Of a stretch of DNA of 64,000 nt, positions 8,710-18,941 are shown piece after piece. The translations under genes were made by a program, and so were the position numbers. The notes under the pieces are model-generated. The model worked only from the letters and a program-made list of their open reading frames with translations. It ran no database searches and was not told the DNA's origin. This DNA comes from Brevibacterium sanguinis. Lineage in GTDB: Bacteria > Actinomycetota > Actinomycetes > Actinomycetales > Brevibacteriaceae. Location: NCBI RefSeq assembly GCF_003315415.1, contig NZ_QNSB01000001.1, positions 434,001 to 498,000 of the forward strand. The letters are read 5' to 3'. Numbering within the stretch: position 1 is the first letter of the stretch; each line of letters opens with the position of its first letter.

Positions 8710-8737
8710 TTGCCGCTGGTGTGCTCGGGCCTATAGT
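8710..8737 (+). promoter_or_regulatory. Sigma-70-type promoter for proS
   Basis: TTGCCG (8710-8715), a 16-nt spacer, and TATAGT (8732-8737) lie 37 nt upstream of the proS ATG. Confidence 0.6.
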
Positions 8738-8774
8738 GTTCGATCCGAGTCCTGACAATCAAGGAGAATCACCC

Positions 8775-10643
8775 ATGGCGCTGCGCATGTCGTCCCTGTT
8801 CGTGCGAACCCAGAAGGAAGACCCGGTCGGTGCCGAGGTCGCCAGCCATCGGCTGCTCCACCGCGCGGGGTACATCCGCAGGTCGGCGCCGGGAATCTAC
8901 ACGTGGCTGCCGCTCGGCCTCAAGGTGCTGTCGAAGATCGAGGCGATCGTCCGCGACGAGATGGCGCGCGCCGGATCGCAGGAGGTCCACTTCCCGAGCC
9001 TGCTGCCCGCCGACCCCTACAAGGCGTCGGGCCGCTGGGAGGCCTACGGCTCGGACATCTTCACTCTCACCGACCGCAAGGACAACGACTACCTGCTGGC
9101 GCCCACGCACGAAGAGGTCTTCACCCTCCTCGTCAAGGACCTCTACTCCTCGTACAAGGACCTGCCGCTGTCGATCTACCAGATCCAGACGAAGTACCGT
9201 GACGAGGCCCGGCCGCGCGCCGGTCTGCTGCGCGGCCGCGAATTCATCATGAAGGACGCCTACTCCTTCGACATCGACGACGCCGGGCTCGACGCCTCCT
9301 ACGAGGCGATGCGGGTGGCCTACCTGCGCACCTTCGCCCGGCTCGGCCTGCCCTGCCTGCCCATCAAGGCGACCCCGGGCGCGATGGGCGGGGCCGGCAC
9401 CGAGGAGTTCATCTACCCCTCCGAGGTCGGCGAGGACACCTTCGTCCGCTCGCCCGGCGGGTACGCCGCGAACGTCGAGGCCGTCACCTCGATCGTGCCC
9501 GATCCGATTCCCTTCGACGACGCCCCCGCGGCCCACGTCGAGGACACCCCCGACACCCCGACGATCGAGACGCTCGTCGCCGCGGCCAACGCGAATCACC
9601 CGCGTCCGGACCGCGAATGGACGGCGGCCGACACCCTGAAGAACGTCGTCTGCGCCGTCACCCACCCCGACGGCACCCGCGAGATCGTCGTCATCGGCCT
9701 GCCGGGCGATCGGGAGGTCGACCTCGACCGTGCCGCCGGCACCGGGGCGCTCGGCATCGGCGAGGTCGAGATCGAGCCCGCCACCGAGGCGGACCTCGCG
9801 GCACACCCCGAACTCGTCAAGGGCTACATCGGCCCCGGCCTGAGCCCCGAGACCCAGGTGCTCGGCCTCGAGGGCACCTCCGGGCTCCGCTTCCTCCTCG
9901 ACCCCCGCGTCGTCGACGGCACCCGGTGGATCACCGGGGCGAACGAGCCCGGCAAGCACGTCTTCGACCTCGTCGCCGGCCGGGACTTCGTCGCCGACGG
10001 CACGATCGAGGCCGCTCAGGTGATGGTCGGCGATCCCGCCCCCGACGGCTCCGGCCCGCTCGAGCTCGCCCGCGGGGTCGAGATCGGGCAGATCTTCAAG
10101 CTCGGCCGCCGCTACGCCGAGGCGCTCGACCTCAAGGTCCTCGACGCCAACGGCAAGGCGACGACCGTGACCATGGGCTCCTACGGCATCGGCGTCACCC
10201 GGATCATGGCCTGCATCGCCGAGGAGTACCACGACGGCGACAGCCTCGTCTGGCCCCAGCACCTGGCACCGGCCGACGTCCACATCATCGCCGCCGGCAA
10301 GGGCTCCGACATCGGCGAGGCCGCCGAGGCGCTCACCGCGGATCTCGAGGCCGCGGGCGTCACCGTCCTCCTCGACGACCGGGTCAAGGTCTCGCCCGGG
10401 TTCAAGTTCGCCGACGCCGAGCTCATCGGCATCCCCACCGTCATCGTCGTCGGCCGCGGGCTCGCCGACGGGACCGTGGAGCTGCGCAACCGGCTCACCG
10501 GTGAGCAGCAGGAGATCGCCGTCGCCGAGGTGGTCGCCACGACCGTCGAGCGGGTGCGCGCCGCGTACGCCAGGGCCGACGCGGCCGGCGACGCCGCCGT
10601 CTCCGGGACTGCCCCCGCCCCCGCGGACCTCGCCGCCGTCTGA
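8775..10643 (+). CDS. proS: Prolyl-tRNA synthetase (bacterial type with editing domain)
   Basis: 622 residues. It charges tRNA-Pro with proline. The class II core motifs are present: motif 1 region '[16 protein letters not shown]', motif 2 '[26 protein letters not shown]', and motif 3 in '[18 protein letters not shown]'. The inserted editing domain lies at about residues 230-390, and the anticodon-binding domain ('[11 protein letters not shown] ... [23 protein letters not shown]') is C-terminal. The ATG at 8775 has AAGGAG 8 nt upstream, and the protein begins [12 protein letters not shown] as in the family. Its stop is 3 nt before the next gene. Confidence 0.97.
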   Translation: MALRMSSLFVRTQKEDPVGAEVASHRLLHRAGYIRRSAPGIYTWLPLGLKVLSKIEAIVRDEMARAGSQEVHFPSLLPADPYKASGRWEAYGSDIFTLTDRKDNDYLLAPTHEEVFTLLVKDLYSSYKDLPLSIYQIQTKYRDEARPRAGLLRGREFIMKDAYSFDIDDAGLDASYEAMRVAYLRTFARLGLPCLPIKATPGAMGGAGTEEFIYPSEVGEDTFVRSPGGYAANVEAVTSIVPDPIPFDDAPAAHVEDTPDTPTIETLVAAANANHPRPDREWTAADTLKNVVCAVTHPDGTREIVVIGLPGDREVDLDRAAGTGALGIGEVEIEPATEADLAAHPELVKGYIGPGLSPETQVLGLEGTSGLRFLLDPRVVDGTRWITGANEPGKHVFDLVAGRDFVADGTIEAAQVMVGDPAPDGSGPLELARGVEIGQIFKLGRRYAEALDLKVLDANGKATTVTMGSYGIGVTRIMACIAEEYHDGDSLVWPQHLAPADVHIIAAGKGSDIGEAAEALTADLEAAGVTVLLDDRVKVSPGFKFADAELIGIPTVIVVGRGLADGTVELRNRLTGEQQEIAVAEVVATTVERVRAAYARADAAGDAAVSGTAPAPADLAAV

Positions 10644-10646
10644 TCG

Positions 10647-11453
10647 GTGGAGGCGCTCACCGGCGGCATCGATGTCACGCTGACGATGCTCCTGCTGCTC
10701 TTCGCGGCAGGCGCACTCGCCGGCTGGGTCGACGCCGTCGTCGGCGGCGGGGGACTCATCCAGCTGCCCGCCCTCCTCCTCGTGCCCGGGATGACCCCGG
10801 TGCAGGCGGTCGCGACGAACAAGGTCGGGTCGATCGCGGGGACCACCGCCTCGGCGGTGACCTATCTGCGCAAGGTCGCTCCCGACCGCTCGGCGACGAT
10901 CCCGGCCGCGGCCACGGCGTTCTTCGGGGCGGTGCTCGGCGCGAAGCTCGCGACCGTGGTGCCGAGCGAGCTCTTCACCCCGATCATCCTCGCGGCGCTG
11001 GTCGCGGTCGGCGCCTTCACGATCCTCAATCCGAGCCTCGGCACCGATGTCAGCCTCCGCTTCGGCGAGCAGTCGAAGCGCCACCATGGGCTGTCGTGGC
11101 TGATCGGCTTCGCCATCGGGGTCTATGACGGGGTGCTCGGCCCGGGGACCGGGTCCTTCCTCGTCATCGCCTTCGTGACGATCATCGGATTCTCGTTCCT
11201 CCAGGCCTCGGCGACGGCGAAGGTGATCAACTGGGCGACGAACTTCGGCGCGCTCGTCTACTTCGTCCCCGACGGCCAGGTGGTGTGGCTGCTCGGCCTC
11301 GTCGTCGCGGCCGGGAACGTCCTCGGCGGGATCTTCGGGGCCCGGACCGCGCTGAAGCGGGGATCGGGCTTCGTCCGCATCGTCTTCGTCGTCGTGGTCT
11401 CGGCGATGATCATCCGGCTCGGCGCCGACGTCGTCACCGGCCTGATCCGCTGA
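10647..11453 (+). CDS. TauE/SafE-family membrane transporter (TSUP)
   Basis: 268 residues with about eight hydrophobic helices in two similar halves. The halves carry the family's glycine-rich loops 'VGGGGLIQLPALLL' (near residue 35) and 'DGVLGPGTGSFLVIAF' (near residue 160). TSUP members export or import sulfite, sulfonates or other small anions; the substrate cannot be assigned here. GTG at 10647 lies 3 nt after the proS stop, so it is probably co-transcribed with proS. It ends facing a minus-strand gene across 114 bp in which I see no clear hairpin. Confidence 0.88.
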   Translation: MEALTGGIDVTLTMLLLLFAAGALAGWVDAVVGGGGLIQLPALLLVPGMTPVQAVATNKVGSIAGTTASAVTYLRKVAPDRSATIPAAATAFFGAVLGAKLATVVPSELFTPIILAALVAVGAFTILNPSLGTDVSLRFGEQSKRHHGLSWLIGFAIGVYDGVLGPGTGSFLVIAFVTIIGFSFLQASATAKVINWATNFGALVYFVPDGQVVWLLGLVVAAGNVLGGIFGARTALKRGSGFVRIVFVVVVSAMIIRLGADVVTGLIR

Positions 11454-11567
11454 GCCCCGCGAGCCACCCGCTCCTCAACCTGCCGGAGGCGCGGCACCCC
11501 CGCGCGAGGGCGCAGGGCCGCGGTCGGGTGATGAGGGGAGACGGCAGCCGACGGACGGGCGGAGTGC

Positions 11568-12587
11568 TCAGCCGATGGACTTCAGGGCGTGGGCGTTGAC
11601 TCCGGCGACGTCCGCGCCGGAGAGCGCCCGGGCCACCCACAGCGACCTGGCGGCGTCCCCGAACGACTGCGCCGAGCCCTTGCGGGCCGCCGCGAGGTAC
11701 CAGAACATGTTCGTCACCTCTCTGGCCACGGCCGCCCCGATCCCGTACTGCGGGTCGATCCCCGCGCACAGCGCGAGATCCGTCGCGAAACCGCGCAGCC
11801 ACGCGGCCTGGGCCTGCGGGTGCTCGGACGGGATCTCGGAGAGCCGGTTCCACAGGATCGGGGCGATCGTGTAGGCGGTGGGCCCGGCCAGGGGCTGCGG
11901 GTCGATCGCCTTCCACGTCGCGACTCCGGCGGCGTCCGGGTTGCCGGCGAGGATGTTGTAGTAGTGGAGGTCGGCGTGGATGAGCCAGTTCTCGTCGGAG
12001 GAGGCGAGCACATTCATCCAGTTCCGCGCGAACGACAGCAGCAGGGAGTCGCCCGGGCCGGACTCCGCCCACCCGGTCAGCAGCGCGGCGTTCGCATCGA
12101 AGGTCGACAGCCAGCCGGCGGCGACGTCCTGGACCCGCATGAAGTCGGAGTCCGCCGGTACCTGCAGCGACTTCTGCAGCGCGCCCCACACGGGAGGGAC
12201 GTCGGACAGGGGCAGCACCGAGAGGTTGTCCTTCGTCCGCAGCCGCTCCTGGAGGGTGACCCGGAAGCTGCGATCGTCCCTGATCACGCGCACGGCTCCG
12301 TGCCCGTTCCAGATCTTCAGCGCCCGCAGCGCCTGGGCATGGGCGGCGGTGTGCGCCGAGGTGGGGGCCGCGAACCGGAGCACGCCCTGATAGCTCTCCT
12401 GGGTGAGGACCGGGATGACGAGGCTCTCGCATCCGGCCCAGGGGGCGCCGGGCACGTCGTCGAAGCGCAGCTTCCAGCGGTCCATGAGCTCGGTGGCCAT
12501 GAAGTCGAGAGCCGCGACCCATGCGTCGGTGCGGTACTCGCCGATGATGTCGCGAGTGGAGTTGTAGAGAACCGGCGGGACCTTCAC
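11568..12587 (-). CDS. Aminoglycoside/hydroxyurea phosphotransferase-like kinase
   Basis: 339 residues. The catalytic loop 'WLIHADLHYYNIL' has H-A-D-x-H-x-x-N in the form found in streptomycin 6-kinase-type APH proteins. It is followed about 15 residues later by 'AIDPQPLAGPTAYTIAPILWNR', the metal-binding D-P-x-x segment. The N-lobe is around residues 20-110. It could be a small-molecule kinase or a resistance enzyme; no substrate evidence exists. GTG at 12587 overlaps the stop of the upstream DUF4439 lipoprotein gene (GTGA), so the two proteins are made from one message. An N-terminal signal is absent, so the kinase is cytosolic while its partner is exported. Confidence 0.78.
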   Translation of the reverse strand: MKVPPVLYNSTRDIIGEYRTDAWVAALDFMATELMDRWKLRFDDVPGAPWAGCESLVIPVLTQESYQGVLRFAAPTSAHTAAHAQALRALKIWNGHGAVRVIRDDRSFRVTLQERLRTKDNLSVLPLSDVPPVWGALQKSLQVPADSDFMRVQDVAAGWLSTFDANAALLTGWAESGPGDSLLLSFARNWMNVLASSDENWLIHADLHYYNILAGNPDAAGVATWKAIDPQPLAGPTAYTIAPILWNRLSEIPSEHPQAQAAWLRGFATDLALCAGIDPQYGIGAAVAREVTNMFWYLAAARKGSAQSFGDAARSLWVARALSGADVAGVNAHALKSIG

Positions 12588-13570
12588 GAGCCCGCCTCGG
12601 CGGCGCTGTCGGCATAGGTGAAGCGCAGGGCCTGAGCGGCTCCGAAGACGCTGCGCGCCCGCGCGGACTCCCAGAGCCTGCCGGCGGCGAGCGGATCGAC
12701 GCGCAGCCACGGCAGCAGCGCGGCGGCGACCCCGTCCTCGAGTCCGAGGGCGAGCTCGCGGGCACTGCCCTCGTCGGTCGGCACCGGGTCGAGGGCCCAC
12801 GACGGGGAGTCCGGAGCGGGATCCGCGTCGGCCGCGGCCAGCATCTCGAGCATCTGCCCGGCCAGCGACCCCAGCGTCTCCAGGCGGGCGAGGGCGGCAC
12901 CGCGCTCGGGAGCCGCCTCGGCGAACTTCACCGCGAGCCGCTCGTAGCCGTAGGACGCGGCCCGGGCCGCGTCGAGGATCGCGGCGCAGTCCTCGGGGTC
13001 GGCGGGACCCGCTTCCGCGGATCCGGGCCCTGCGGAGTCCGGTCCCGCGGTGTCGGTCTCCGCGGACCCGGGTGAGGCGGCCGCGTCGGACATTGCCTCC
13101 TCGATCCTCGACATGAGCAGGTCCTCGGCAGTGCCGATGAGCTCGGGATCGTCCGCTCCCGCGGTCAGCGCGAACCCGGTCGCCGTGTCGACGAGGACGG
13201 GGATGAGACCCGAATCGAGGCCGGCCACCGCGTCGAACACGGCCGTCGAGACCACCTCGGCGGCCTCCCGATAGGTGCGCTGCGGCTCTGCGCTCGGGGA
13301 CGCGGTCGCCAGTTCGGTCGGGGGCGCCCAGGCGGGGCCGACCGCGGTCCGGAGACTCTCGAGGTCGGCGGTCGCTGATTCGGGGTCGTCGGGACCCGGG
13401 GCGGTGTGCTCGAGGATCCGGGCGATGCGATTGCGCAGCTCGTCGCTGGAGTCGAGGTCGGGGACGTCGGGTGCGGTGTCCCACCGCAGCCCGCAGGCCG
13501 AGAGCGGTCCCAGACTCGCCGCGGCCAAACCGGTGAGGAGAACGGTCCGGCGACTCACGGGAAAACGCAT
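12584..13570 (-). CDS. DUF4439-type lipoprotein
   Basis: 328 residues. The N-terminus has two arginines (SRRTVLLTG) followed by a hydrophobic stretch and the lipobox LSAC, with lipidated Cys at residue 26. This suggests export, possibly by Tat, and membrane anchoring. The middle is acidic and Ala/Gly/Pro/Ser-rich, with a repetitive stretch at about residues 165-190 (SAETDTAGPDSAGPGSAEAG). The last 130 residues are helical ('AILDAARAASYGYERLAVKF') and resemble the ferritin-like DUF4439 domain. The start is ATG at 13570; the open frame runs further upstream without a signal peptide. It is divergent from rimP. Function unknown. Confidence 0.75.
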   Translation of the reverse strand: MRFPVSRRTVLLTGLAAASLGPLSACGLRWDTAPDVPDLDSSDELRNRIARILEHTAPGPDDPESATADLESLRTAVGPAWAPPTELATASPSAEPQRTYREAAEVVSTAVFDAVAGLDSGLIPVLVDTATGFALTAGADDPELIGTAEDLLMSRIEEAMSDAAASPGSAETDTAGPDSAGPGSAEAGPADPEDCAAILDAARAASYGYERLAVKFAEAAPERGAALARLETLGSLAGQMLEMLAAADADPAPDSPSWALDPVPTDEGSARELALGLEDGVAAALLPWLRVDPLAAGRLWESARARSVFGAAQALRFTYADSAAEAGS

Positions 13571-13650
13571 ACGGCAATCGTAACGGATGCCTGACGGCGG
13601 CCCTCGATCTCCTCTAGGGTGGTGGGGAAGGCAATGAGCAGGGAGGACAC

Positions 13651-14115
13651 ATGGACGAAGACGTGGCACGGATCACCGAGCTGCTCCGGGAGCCCCTCGA
13701 GGCCTCGGGGTTCCATCTCGAGTCGGTCAAGGCGGTGGCCGCCGGTCAGCGGCGCGCGCTGACCGTCATCGTCGATCTCGACGAATCGAGCACGGAGCCG
13801 ATGTCGATGGACAAGATCGCGGAGTCCTCGCAGATCGTCGGCGACACCCTCGACGAGGTCGAGATCTTCCGGGACAAGCCGTACCAGCTCGAGGTGACGA
13901 GCCCGGGGGCGACCCGGAAGCTCGAATGCCCGCGCCACTTCAAGCGGGTCATCGGGCGCAGGCTCGAGGTGGAGACGAAGAAGGACTCCTTCCGCCTCGA
14001 CCTCGACGAGGTGGGGGAGTCGGCGATCGCCGGGCGCGACCCGGGCACCGGCGAGCGGCGCTCGGTCGACCTCGCCGACATCGTCAGGGCACAGGTCGAG
14101 CTGAAGTTCCGCTGA
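13651..14115 (+). CDS. rimP: Ribosome maturation factor RimP
   Basis: 154 residues. It assists 30S subunit assembly. The N-terminal domain ends near residue 85 with 'YQLEVTSPGATRKLECPRHFKRVIG', the family hallmark (L-E-V-S-S-P-G-x-x-R-x-L). An SH3-like C-terminal domain follows. The ATG has AGGGAGGA 5 nt upstream. It is first in the rimP-nusA-ylxR-infB-rbfA order conserved across bacteria. Confidence 0.95.
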   Translation: MDEDVARITELLREPLEASGFHLESVKAVAAGQRRALTVIVDLDESSTEPMSMDKIAESSQIVGDTLDEVEIFRDKPYQLEVTSPGATRKLECPRHFKRVIGRRLEVETKKDSFRLDLDEVGESAIAGRDPGTGERRSVDLADIVRAQVELKFR

Positions 14116-14194
14116 CCCCGCTGCCGGTGCCGCGGGCGGTGCCGACCCCATGGGCGGTGCCGATCGGGTGCCGGGAGGCTCGTCGTGAGTGCGA

Positions 14195-14200
14195 TAGACT
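14195..14200 (+). promoter_or_regulatory. Candidate -10 hexamer upstream of nusA
   Basis: TAGACT lies 82 nt before the nusA ATG in the 167-nt gap after rimP. No good -35 is seen. Confidence 0.3.
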
Positions 14201-14282
14201 GTTGCGCCTGCGTCAATGGAGACGGAACCATAAGTGAAGACCGACAATTCAATGCTCGAGGGAGCCGGAGAGGGTTTAGGCC

Positions 14283-15245
14283 ATGGATATCGACCTCAGT
14301 GTGCTGCGCATGATCGAGCGAGAGCGTGAGATTCCGCTCGAGACTCTGATCGAACTCATCGAACAAGCACTGTTCCTCGCCTACCAGAAGACCGAGGGCG
14401 CCTGGCCGGATGCTCGCGCCGAACTCGACAAGACGACCGGAGAGGTGAAGATCTGGGCGGTCGAGTTCGACAACGACGACAACCCCATCGGTGAGTTCGA
14501 CGATACCCCGACGGGATTCGGCCGCATCGCCGCCCAGACCGCCCGGCAGGTCATCCACCAGCGCCTGCGCGACGTCGAGGACGAGACGCTGCTCGGCAGC
14601 TTCAAGGGCCGGGAGGGCGAGATCGTCTCCGGCACGGTCCAGCAGGGACGCGACCCGCAGATGGTCCAGGTCGACCTCGGCGACGTCGAGGCCGTGCTCC
14701 CGCCGCACGAGCAGGTCCCCGGTGAGGAGTACCGACACGGGAGGCGGCTGCGCGTCTACATCGCCGACGTCCACAAGGGGCCCAGGGGCACCTCGGTGAC
14801 GGTGTCGCGGACCCACCCGAACCTCGTGCGCCGCCTCTTCGCTCTCGAGGCCCCGGAGATCGCCGACGGCACCGTCGAGATCGTGTCCCTGGCCAGGGAG
14901 GCCGGGCACCGGACGAAGCTCGCCGTGCGGGCGACCAAGCCCGGCGTCAACGCGAAGGGCGCATGCATCGGCGAGCTCGGCTCGAGGGTGCGCTCGGTGA
15001 TGAACGAGCTCGGTCAGGAGAAGATCGACATCGTCGACTACAGCGACGACCCCGCGAAGTTCATCGGCCACGCCCTGTCCCCGGCGAAGACGCTCAAGGT
15101 CGACATCCTCGACGCCGCGGCCCAGGAGTCCCGAGCGGTCGTGCCCCGCGACCAGCTCTCCCTGGCCATCGGCAAGGAGGGCCAGAACGCGCGGCTCGCG
15201 GCCAAGCTCACCGGCTGGAAGATCGACATCGTCCCCGCCGACTGA
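14283..15245 (+). CDS. nusA: Transcription termination/antitermination factor NusA
   Basis: 320 residues. It binds RNA polymerase and nascent RNA to control pausing, termination and antitermination. The N-terminal polymerase-binding domain is residues 1-130, the S1 domain about 130-200 ('[12 protein letters not shown] ... [14 protein letters not shown]'), and two KH domains about 200-320 ('[24 protein letters not shown]' and '[23 protein letters not shown]'). It lacks the C-terminal acidic repeats of E. coli NusA, as in other actinobacteria. ATG at 14283 is preceded by a weak GAGGGTTTAGG stretch. Confidence 0.97.
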   Translation: MDIDLSVLRMIEREREIPLETLIELIEQALFLAYQKTEGAWPDARAELDKTTGEVKIWAVEFDNDDNPIGEFDDTPTGFGRIAAQTARQVIHQRLRDVEDETLLGSFKGREGEIVSGTVQQGRDPQMVQVDLGDVEAVLPPHEQVPGEEYRHGRRLRVYIADVHKGPRGTSVTVSRTHPNLVRRLFALEAPEIADGTVEIVSLAREAGHRTKLAVRATKPGVNAKGACIGELGSRVRSVMNELGQEKIDIVDYSDDPAKFIGHALSPAKTLKVDILDAAAQESRAVVPRDQLSLAIGKEGQNARLAAKLTGWKIDIVPAD

Positions 15246-15358
15246 CAACCGCGGTGCGCGCGGCGGACGCACTTCCGCCTCAACAGCCTCCGCGCGGAGA
15301 GTGCGCCACCCCACAGGATCGTCGAGGGGGCACGGCAGACGCGGGAAGGGAAGTGCTG

Positions 15359-15364
15359 TAGAAT
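15359..15364 (+). promoter_or_regulatory. -10 hexamer for ylxR, consistent with a leaderless message
   Basis: TAGAAT ends 8 nt before the GTG at 15373. Initiation about 7 nt downstream would place the start codon at the RNA 5' end. Confidence 0.45.
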
Positions 15365-15372
15365 TGACTACT

Positions 15373-15648
15373 GTGATTGCAGGCGGTGCACCCCAGAGGA
15401 CGTGCATCGCGTGCAGGAACAGGGCCGATCGGACAGAGCTCATGCGCTTCGTGCATCGGCCCGACGAGCATCCCGCGATCGTCCAGGACGTGTCTGCGAC
15501 ACTGCCCGGACGGGGAGCGTGGGTGCATCCCGATGCCGCGTGCCTGGAGAAGGCACTGGCGTCACGGGCCTTCGCCCGAGCCTTTCGGACGAAGGTCACG
15601 CCCTCGGATCTGCCGAGGATCGACATCGAACCCACAGAGAACGGGTGA
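15373..15648 (+). CDS. ylxR: YlxR family RNA-binding protein
   Basis: 91 residues. The opening 'QRTCIACRNRADRTELMRFV' and 'GRGAWVHPDAACLEKAL' are the two hallmark segments of YlxR (P-x-R-x-C-x-x-C ... G-R-G-A-[WY]-x-x). The family binds RNA or nucleoids and sits between nusA and infB in most Gram-positive genomes, as here. GTG at 15373 is favoured since the upstream frame has no similarity; a TTG at 15364 is an alternative. No good Shine-Dalgarno sequence precedes it. Confidence 0.85.
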   Translation: MIAGGAPQRTCIACRNRADRTELMRFVHRPDEHPAIVQDVSATLPGRGAWVHPDAACLEKALASRAFARAFRTKVTPSDLPRIDIEPTENG

Positions 15649-15781
15649 CTGAGAATGGATGACAAGTTGTGAGTGTCGTGCGATGACACCCTCACCGACA
15701 TTCGAAAGAGCAGCGGAATGAGAACTGCTCTTCATTGATGAGGTTCTTTCCTGACCGGGAAAGAACCCGGACAGGAGAACT

Positions 15782-18757
15782 GTGGCAAAGCCCCGTGTCC
15801 ATGAGCTCGCCAAAGAGCTCGGCACAACCAGCAAGATCGTCCTCGAGAAGCTCCAGGACATGGGCGAATTCGTTCGCTCCGCCTCCTCGACTCTCGAAGC
15901 ACCCGTCGTCCGACGGGTGAGGGAGGCCTTCGCCGATTCGGCGAACTCGTCCGGCCAGAAGGCCGGCGCCAAGACCGCCAAACCAGCCGCGCCGGGCAAG
16001 CCCGGAGCCCCGAAACCGGGTGCGAAGGCACCGGCGAAGCCGGGAGCCGCGAAGCCCGCTGCCGCGAAGTCGCAGGGCTCGGCGGCGACCAAGCCCGCCC
16101 CGGCCAAGCCCGCGGCCGAGAAGCCCGCTGCCGGCAAGCCGGGCGCCCCGCGTCCCGCCGCACCGGGCAGGCCGGCACCTGCCGAGTCCGCGCCCGCGGC
16201 CGAGCAGACCCAGCAGACCGCGCGTGCCTCCGAGCAGGCCGAGTCGTCCTCCCAGCAGGCCGAACGCAGGCCCGCGGCGCGACCGGGCGCACCGAAGCCC
16301 GGAGCCGCCAAGCCGGCCGCCGGCGCACCCAAGCCGGGTGCCGCGAAGCCTGCCGGCGGAGCGAAGCCGGGAGCCCGTCAGCCCGCCCGTCCCGGGAACA
16401 ACCCGTTCGCGCCCTCTCAGGGGATGCCGAAGCCGGGCGGTCGTCCCGGTGGTCCCAAGCCCGGTGCCCGTCAGGGCGGCGCAGGCGGACCCGGCGCACG
16501 TCCGGGCAACAACCCGTTCGCCCCATCCCAGGGGATGCCGAAGCCGGGCCAGAAGCCTCCACGTCCGGCCGGCGACGACGCGGCGGCAGCTGGACCGCGT
16601 CCGGGACCCCGTCCCGGCGCTCCGCGCCCCAACCCGTCGATGATGAAGAACTCCGCCCTCAACAAGCCCGCTCCGGGCCGGGGTCGGGGTGGCGGCCGTG
16701 GGAACGCTCCCGCGGGCGGTGCCGGTGCTCCCGGCGCGGCCCCCGGCGCACCTGCCGGTCGTCGTTCTCCGGGCGGCGGCCCGGGTGGTCCGGCTCGCGG
16801 TTCCGGCCGCGGTCGCGGCAGCACCCAGGGTGCGTTCGGCCGCGGCGGCGGTCCGCGTCAGAAGGGACGCAAGTCCAAGCGGGCCAAGCGCGCCGAGCTC
16901 GAGCAGATGCAGGCGCCGTCGATCGGCGGCGTCCAGGTCCCACGCGGCGACGGCAGCACCCCGCTGCGCCTGCGCCGCGGCTCGTCCCTCGCCGACTTCG
17001 CCGAGAAGATCAACACGGACCCGACGAACCTCGTCACCGTGCTCTTCCACCTCGGCGAGATGGCGACCATCACGCAGTCCCTCGACGAGGGCACCTTCGA
17101 GGTGCTCGGTGAGGAGCTCGGCTACAAGGTCGAGATCGTCTCGCCCGAGGACGAGGACCGCGAGCTGCTCGAGACCTTCGACATCGACCTCGACGCGGAA
17201 GCCGCCGGAGAGGACGACGAGGACCTCGTCGCCCGCCCACCGGTCGTCACCGTCATGGGTCACGTCGACCATGGAAAGACCAAGCTGCTCGACGCGATCC
17301 GGTCGGCGAACGTCGTCGCCCGCGAGGCCGGCGGAATCACCCAGCACATCGGCGCCTACCAGGTGGGCGTCGAGCACGAGGGCGAAGAGCGACGCATCAC
17401 GTTCCTCGACACCCCGGGCCACGAGGCGTTCACCGCCATGCGTGCCCGTGGTGCGAAGTCGACGGACCTCGCGATCCTCGTGGTCGCCGCCGACGACGGT
17501 GTGATGCCGCAGACGATCGAGGCGCTCAACCACGCGCAGGCCGCAGATGTGCCGATCGTCGTCGCCGTCAACAAGATCGACAAGGAGGGCGCGAACCCTG
17601 CCAAGGTCATGCAGCAGCTGACCGAGTACAACCTCGTGGCGGAGGAATACGGTGGCGACACCATGTTCGTCCCGATCTCCGCGCTCAAGCGCGAGGGCAT
17701 CGAGGAGCTGCTCGAGTCCGTGCTGCTCACGACCGACGCCGCGCTCGACCTCCGGGCCAACCCGAACAAGGCCGCTCGCGGCATCGCGATCGAGGCGAAG
17801 CTCGACAAGGGCCGCGGCGCCGTCGCGACCGTGCTCGTCGAGTCGGGCACGCTGCGCCAGGGCGACGCCATCGTCTGCGGCACCGCCTTCGGCCGAGTCC
17901 GGGCGATGTTCGACGAGAACGGCAACAGCGTGTCCGAGGCGGGACCCTCGCGTCCCGTCCAGGTGCTCGGTCTCTCGAGCGTCCCGCGGGCAGGTGACAC
18001 GTTCATCTCCACCGACGACGACCGCACCGCTCGGCAGATCGCCGAGAAGCGCGACGCCATCGAGCGCAACGCCGCTCAGGCCCGCGGCCGCAAGCGGATC
18101 AGCCTCGAGGACTTCACCAAGGCGCTGGCCGAGGGCAAGGTCGACATGCTCAACCTCATCCTCAAGGGCGACGTGTCCGGTGCCGTCGAGGCGCTCGAGG
18201 ACTCGCTGCTCAAGATCGATGTGGGCGACGAGGTCGACCTGCGCATCATCCACCGCGGCGTCGGTGCGATCACGGAGAACGACATCAACCTGGCGACGGT
18301 CGACAACGCGATCGTCATCGGCTTCAACGTCCGGCCGGAGGCGAAGGCTCGCGACCTGGCCGAACGCGAAGGCGTCGATGTCCGTTACTACTCCGTGATC
18401 TACCAGGCGATCGAGGACATCGAGAACTCGCTCAAGGGCATGCTCAAGCCCGAGTTCGAGGAGGCCCAGACCGGCACCGCCGAGATCCGCGAGGTCTTCC
18501 GGTCCTCGAAGTTCGGCAACATCGCCGGCTCGATCGTCCGCTCCGGCACGATCACGAGGAACTCGGCGGCCCGCGTCACTCGCGACGGCGTGGTCATCGG
18601 GGACAACCTCAAGATCGAGTCCCTGCGTCGCTTCAAGGACGACGCCACCGAGGTCCGCGAGGGCTACGAGTGCGGTATCGGACTCGGCAGCTTCAACGAC
18701 CTGCGGGTCGGCGACATCATCGAGACCTTCGAGATGCGCGAGAAGCCCCGCGACTGA
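15782..18757 (+). CDS. infB: Translation initiation factor IF-2
   Basis: 991 residues. GTPase that recruits initiator tRNA to the ribosome. The short N-terminal IF2-N domain (1-55, '[23 protein letters not shown]') precedes a roughly 330-residue disordered region rich in Ala, Pro, Lys and Gly. A second N-domain lies near 395-455. The GTPase starts at about 490 with G1 'GHVDHGKT', then G3 'DTPGHE' and G4 'NKID', followed by beta-barrel and C-domains. GTG at 15782 has AGGAGA 3-8 nt upstream. The disordered part contains two copies of an [14 protein letters not shown] segment. Confidence 0.97.
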   Translation: MAKPRVHELAKELGTTSKIVLEKLQDMGEFVRSASSTLEAPVVRRVREAFADSANSSGQKAGAKTAKPAAPGKPGAPKPGAKAPAKPGAAKPAAAKSQGSAATKPAPAKPAAEKPAAGKPGAPRPAAPGRPAPAESAPAAEQTQQTARASEQAESSSQQAERRPAARPGAPKPGAAKPAAGAPKPGAAKPAGGAKPGARQPARPGNNPFAPSQGMPKPGGRPGGPKPGARQGGAGGPGARPGNNPFAPSQGMPKPGQKPPRPAGDDAAAAGPRPGPRPGAPRPNPSMMKNSALNKPAPGRGRGGGRGNAPAGGAGAPGAAPGAPAGRRSPGGGPGGPARGSGRGRGSTQGAFGRGGGPRQKGRKSKRAKRAELEQMQAPSIGGVQVPRGDGSTPLRLRRGSSLADFAEKINTDPTNLVTVLFHLGEMATITQSLDEGTFEVLGEELGYKVEIVSPEDEDRELLETFDIDLDAEAAGEDDEDLVARPPVVTVMGHVDHGKTKLLDAIRSANVVAREAGGITQHIGAYQVGVEHEGEERRITFLDTPGHEAFTAMRARGAKSTDLAILVVAADDGVMPQTIEALNHAQAADVPIVVAVNKIDKEGANPAKVMQQLTEYNLVAEEYGGDTMFVPISALKREGIEELLESVLLTTDAALDLRANPNKAARGIAIEAKLDKGRGAVATVLVESGTLRQGDAIVCGTAFGRVRAMFDENGNSVSEAGPSRPVQVLGLSSVPRAGDTFISTDDDRTARQIAEKRDAIERNAAQARGRKRISLEDFTKALAEGKVDMLNLILKGDVSGAVEALEDSLLKIDVGDEVDLRIIHRGVGAITENDINLATVDNAIVIGFNVRPEAKARDLAEREGVDVRYYSVIYQAIEDIENSLKGMLKPEFEEAQTGTAEIREVFRSSKFGNIAGSIVRSGTITRNSAARVTRDGVVIGDNLKIESLRRFKDDATEVREGYECGIGLGSFNDLRVGDIIETFEMREKPRD

Positions 18758-18776
18758 TCGCAAGCCCGATCGACGA

Positions 18777-18810
18777 GACTGCGGCCGGTGCACCTGCACC
18801 GGCCGCAGTC
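18777..18810 (+). terminator. Hairpin terminator after infB
   Basis: Perfect 16-nt inverted arms (GACTGCGGCCGGTGCA, 2-nt gap, complement) begin 19 nt after the infB stop. No U-tract follows, so partial read-through into rbfA is possible. Confidence 0.65.
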
Positions 18811-18941
18811 GGTTCCACACCGGGGCGGCGGCCGGCGTCACCGGCGCCTCTCCCTCGGGTGCGGAGCCGTTCCACCGGCCCGGCACCACCACCAGCGGCG
18901 GCTCATGCCGCCGGCATCACAGCACAAGCAGAGGACACACC

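Noticed and set aside
8769..11087. 770-codon minus-strand frame across proS and the TauE/SafE gene
   Set aside because: It spans two clear genes in antisense and has no start signal or domain.
16000..16860. Repetitive DNA in infB as a CRISPR-like or mobile repeat
   Set aside because: It encodes the Ala/Pro/Lys/Gly-rich linker of IF-2 in a continuous frame; repeats are irregular with no spacers.
15692..18892. Very long open frame on the minus strand opposite infB (over 1,000 codons)
   Set aside because: High-GC shadow of a real gene; low-complexity composition, no family resemblance, and infB is intact on the other strand.
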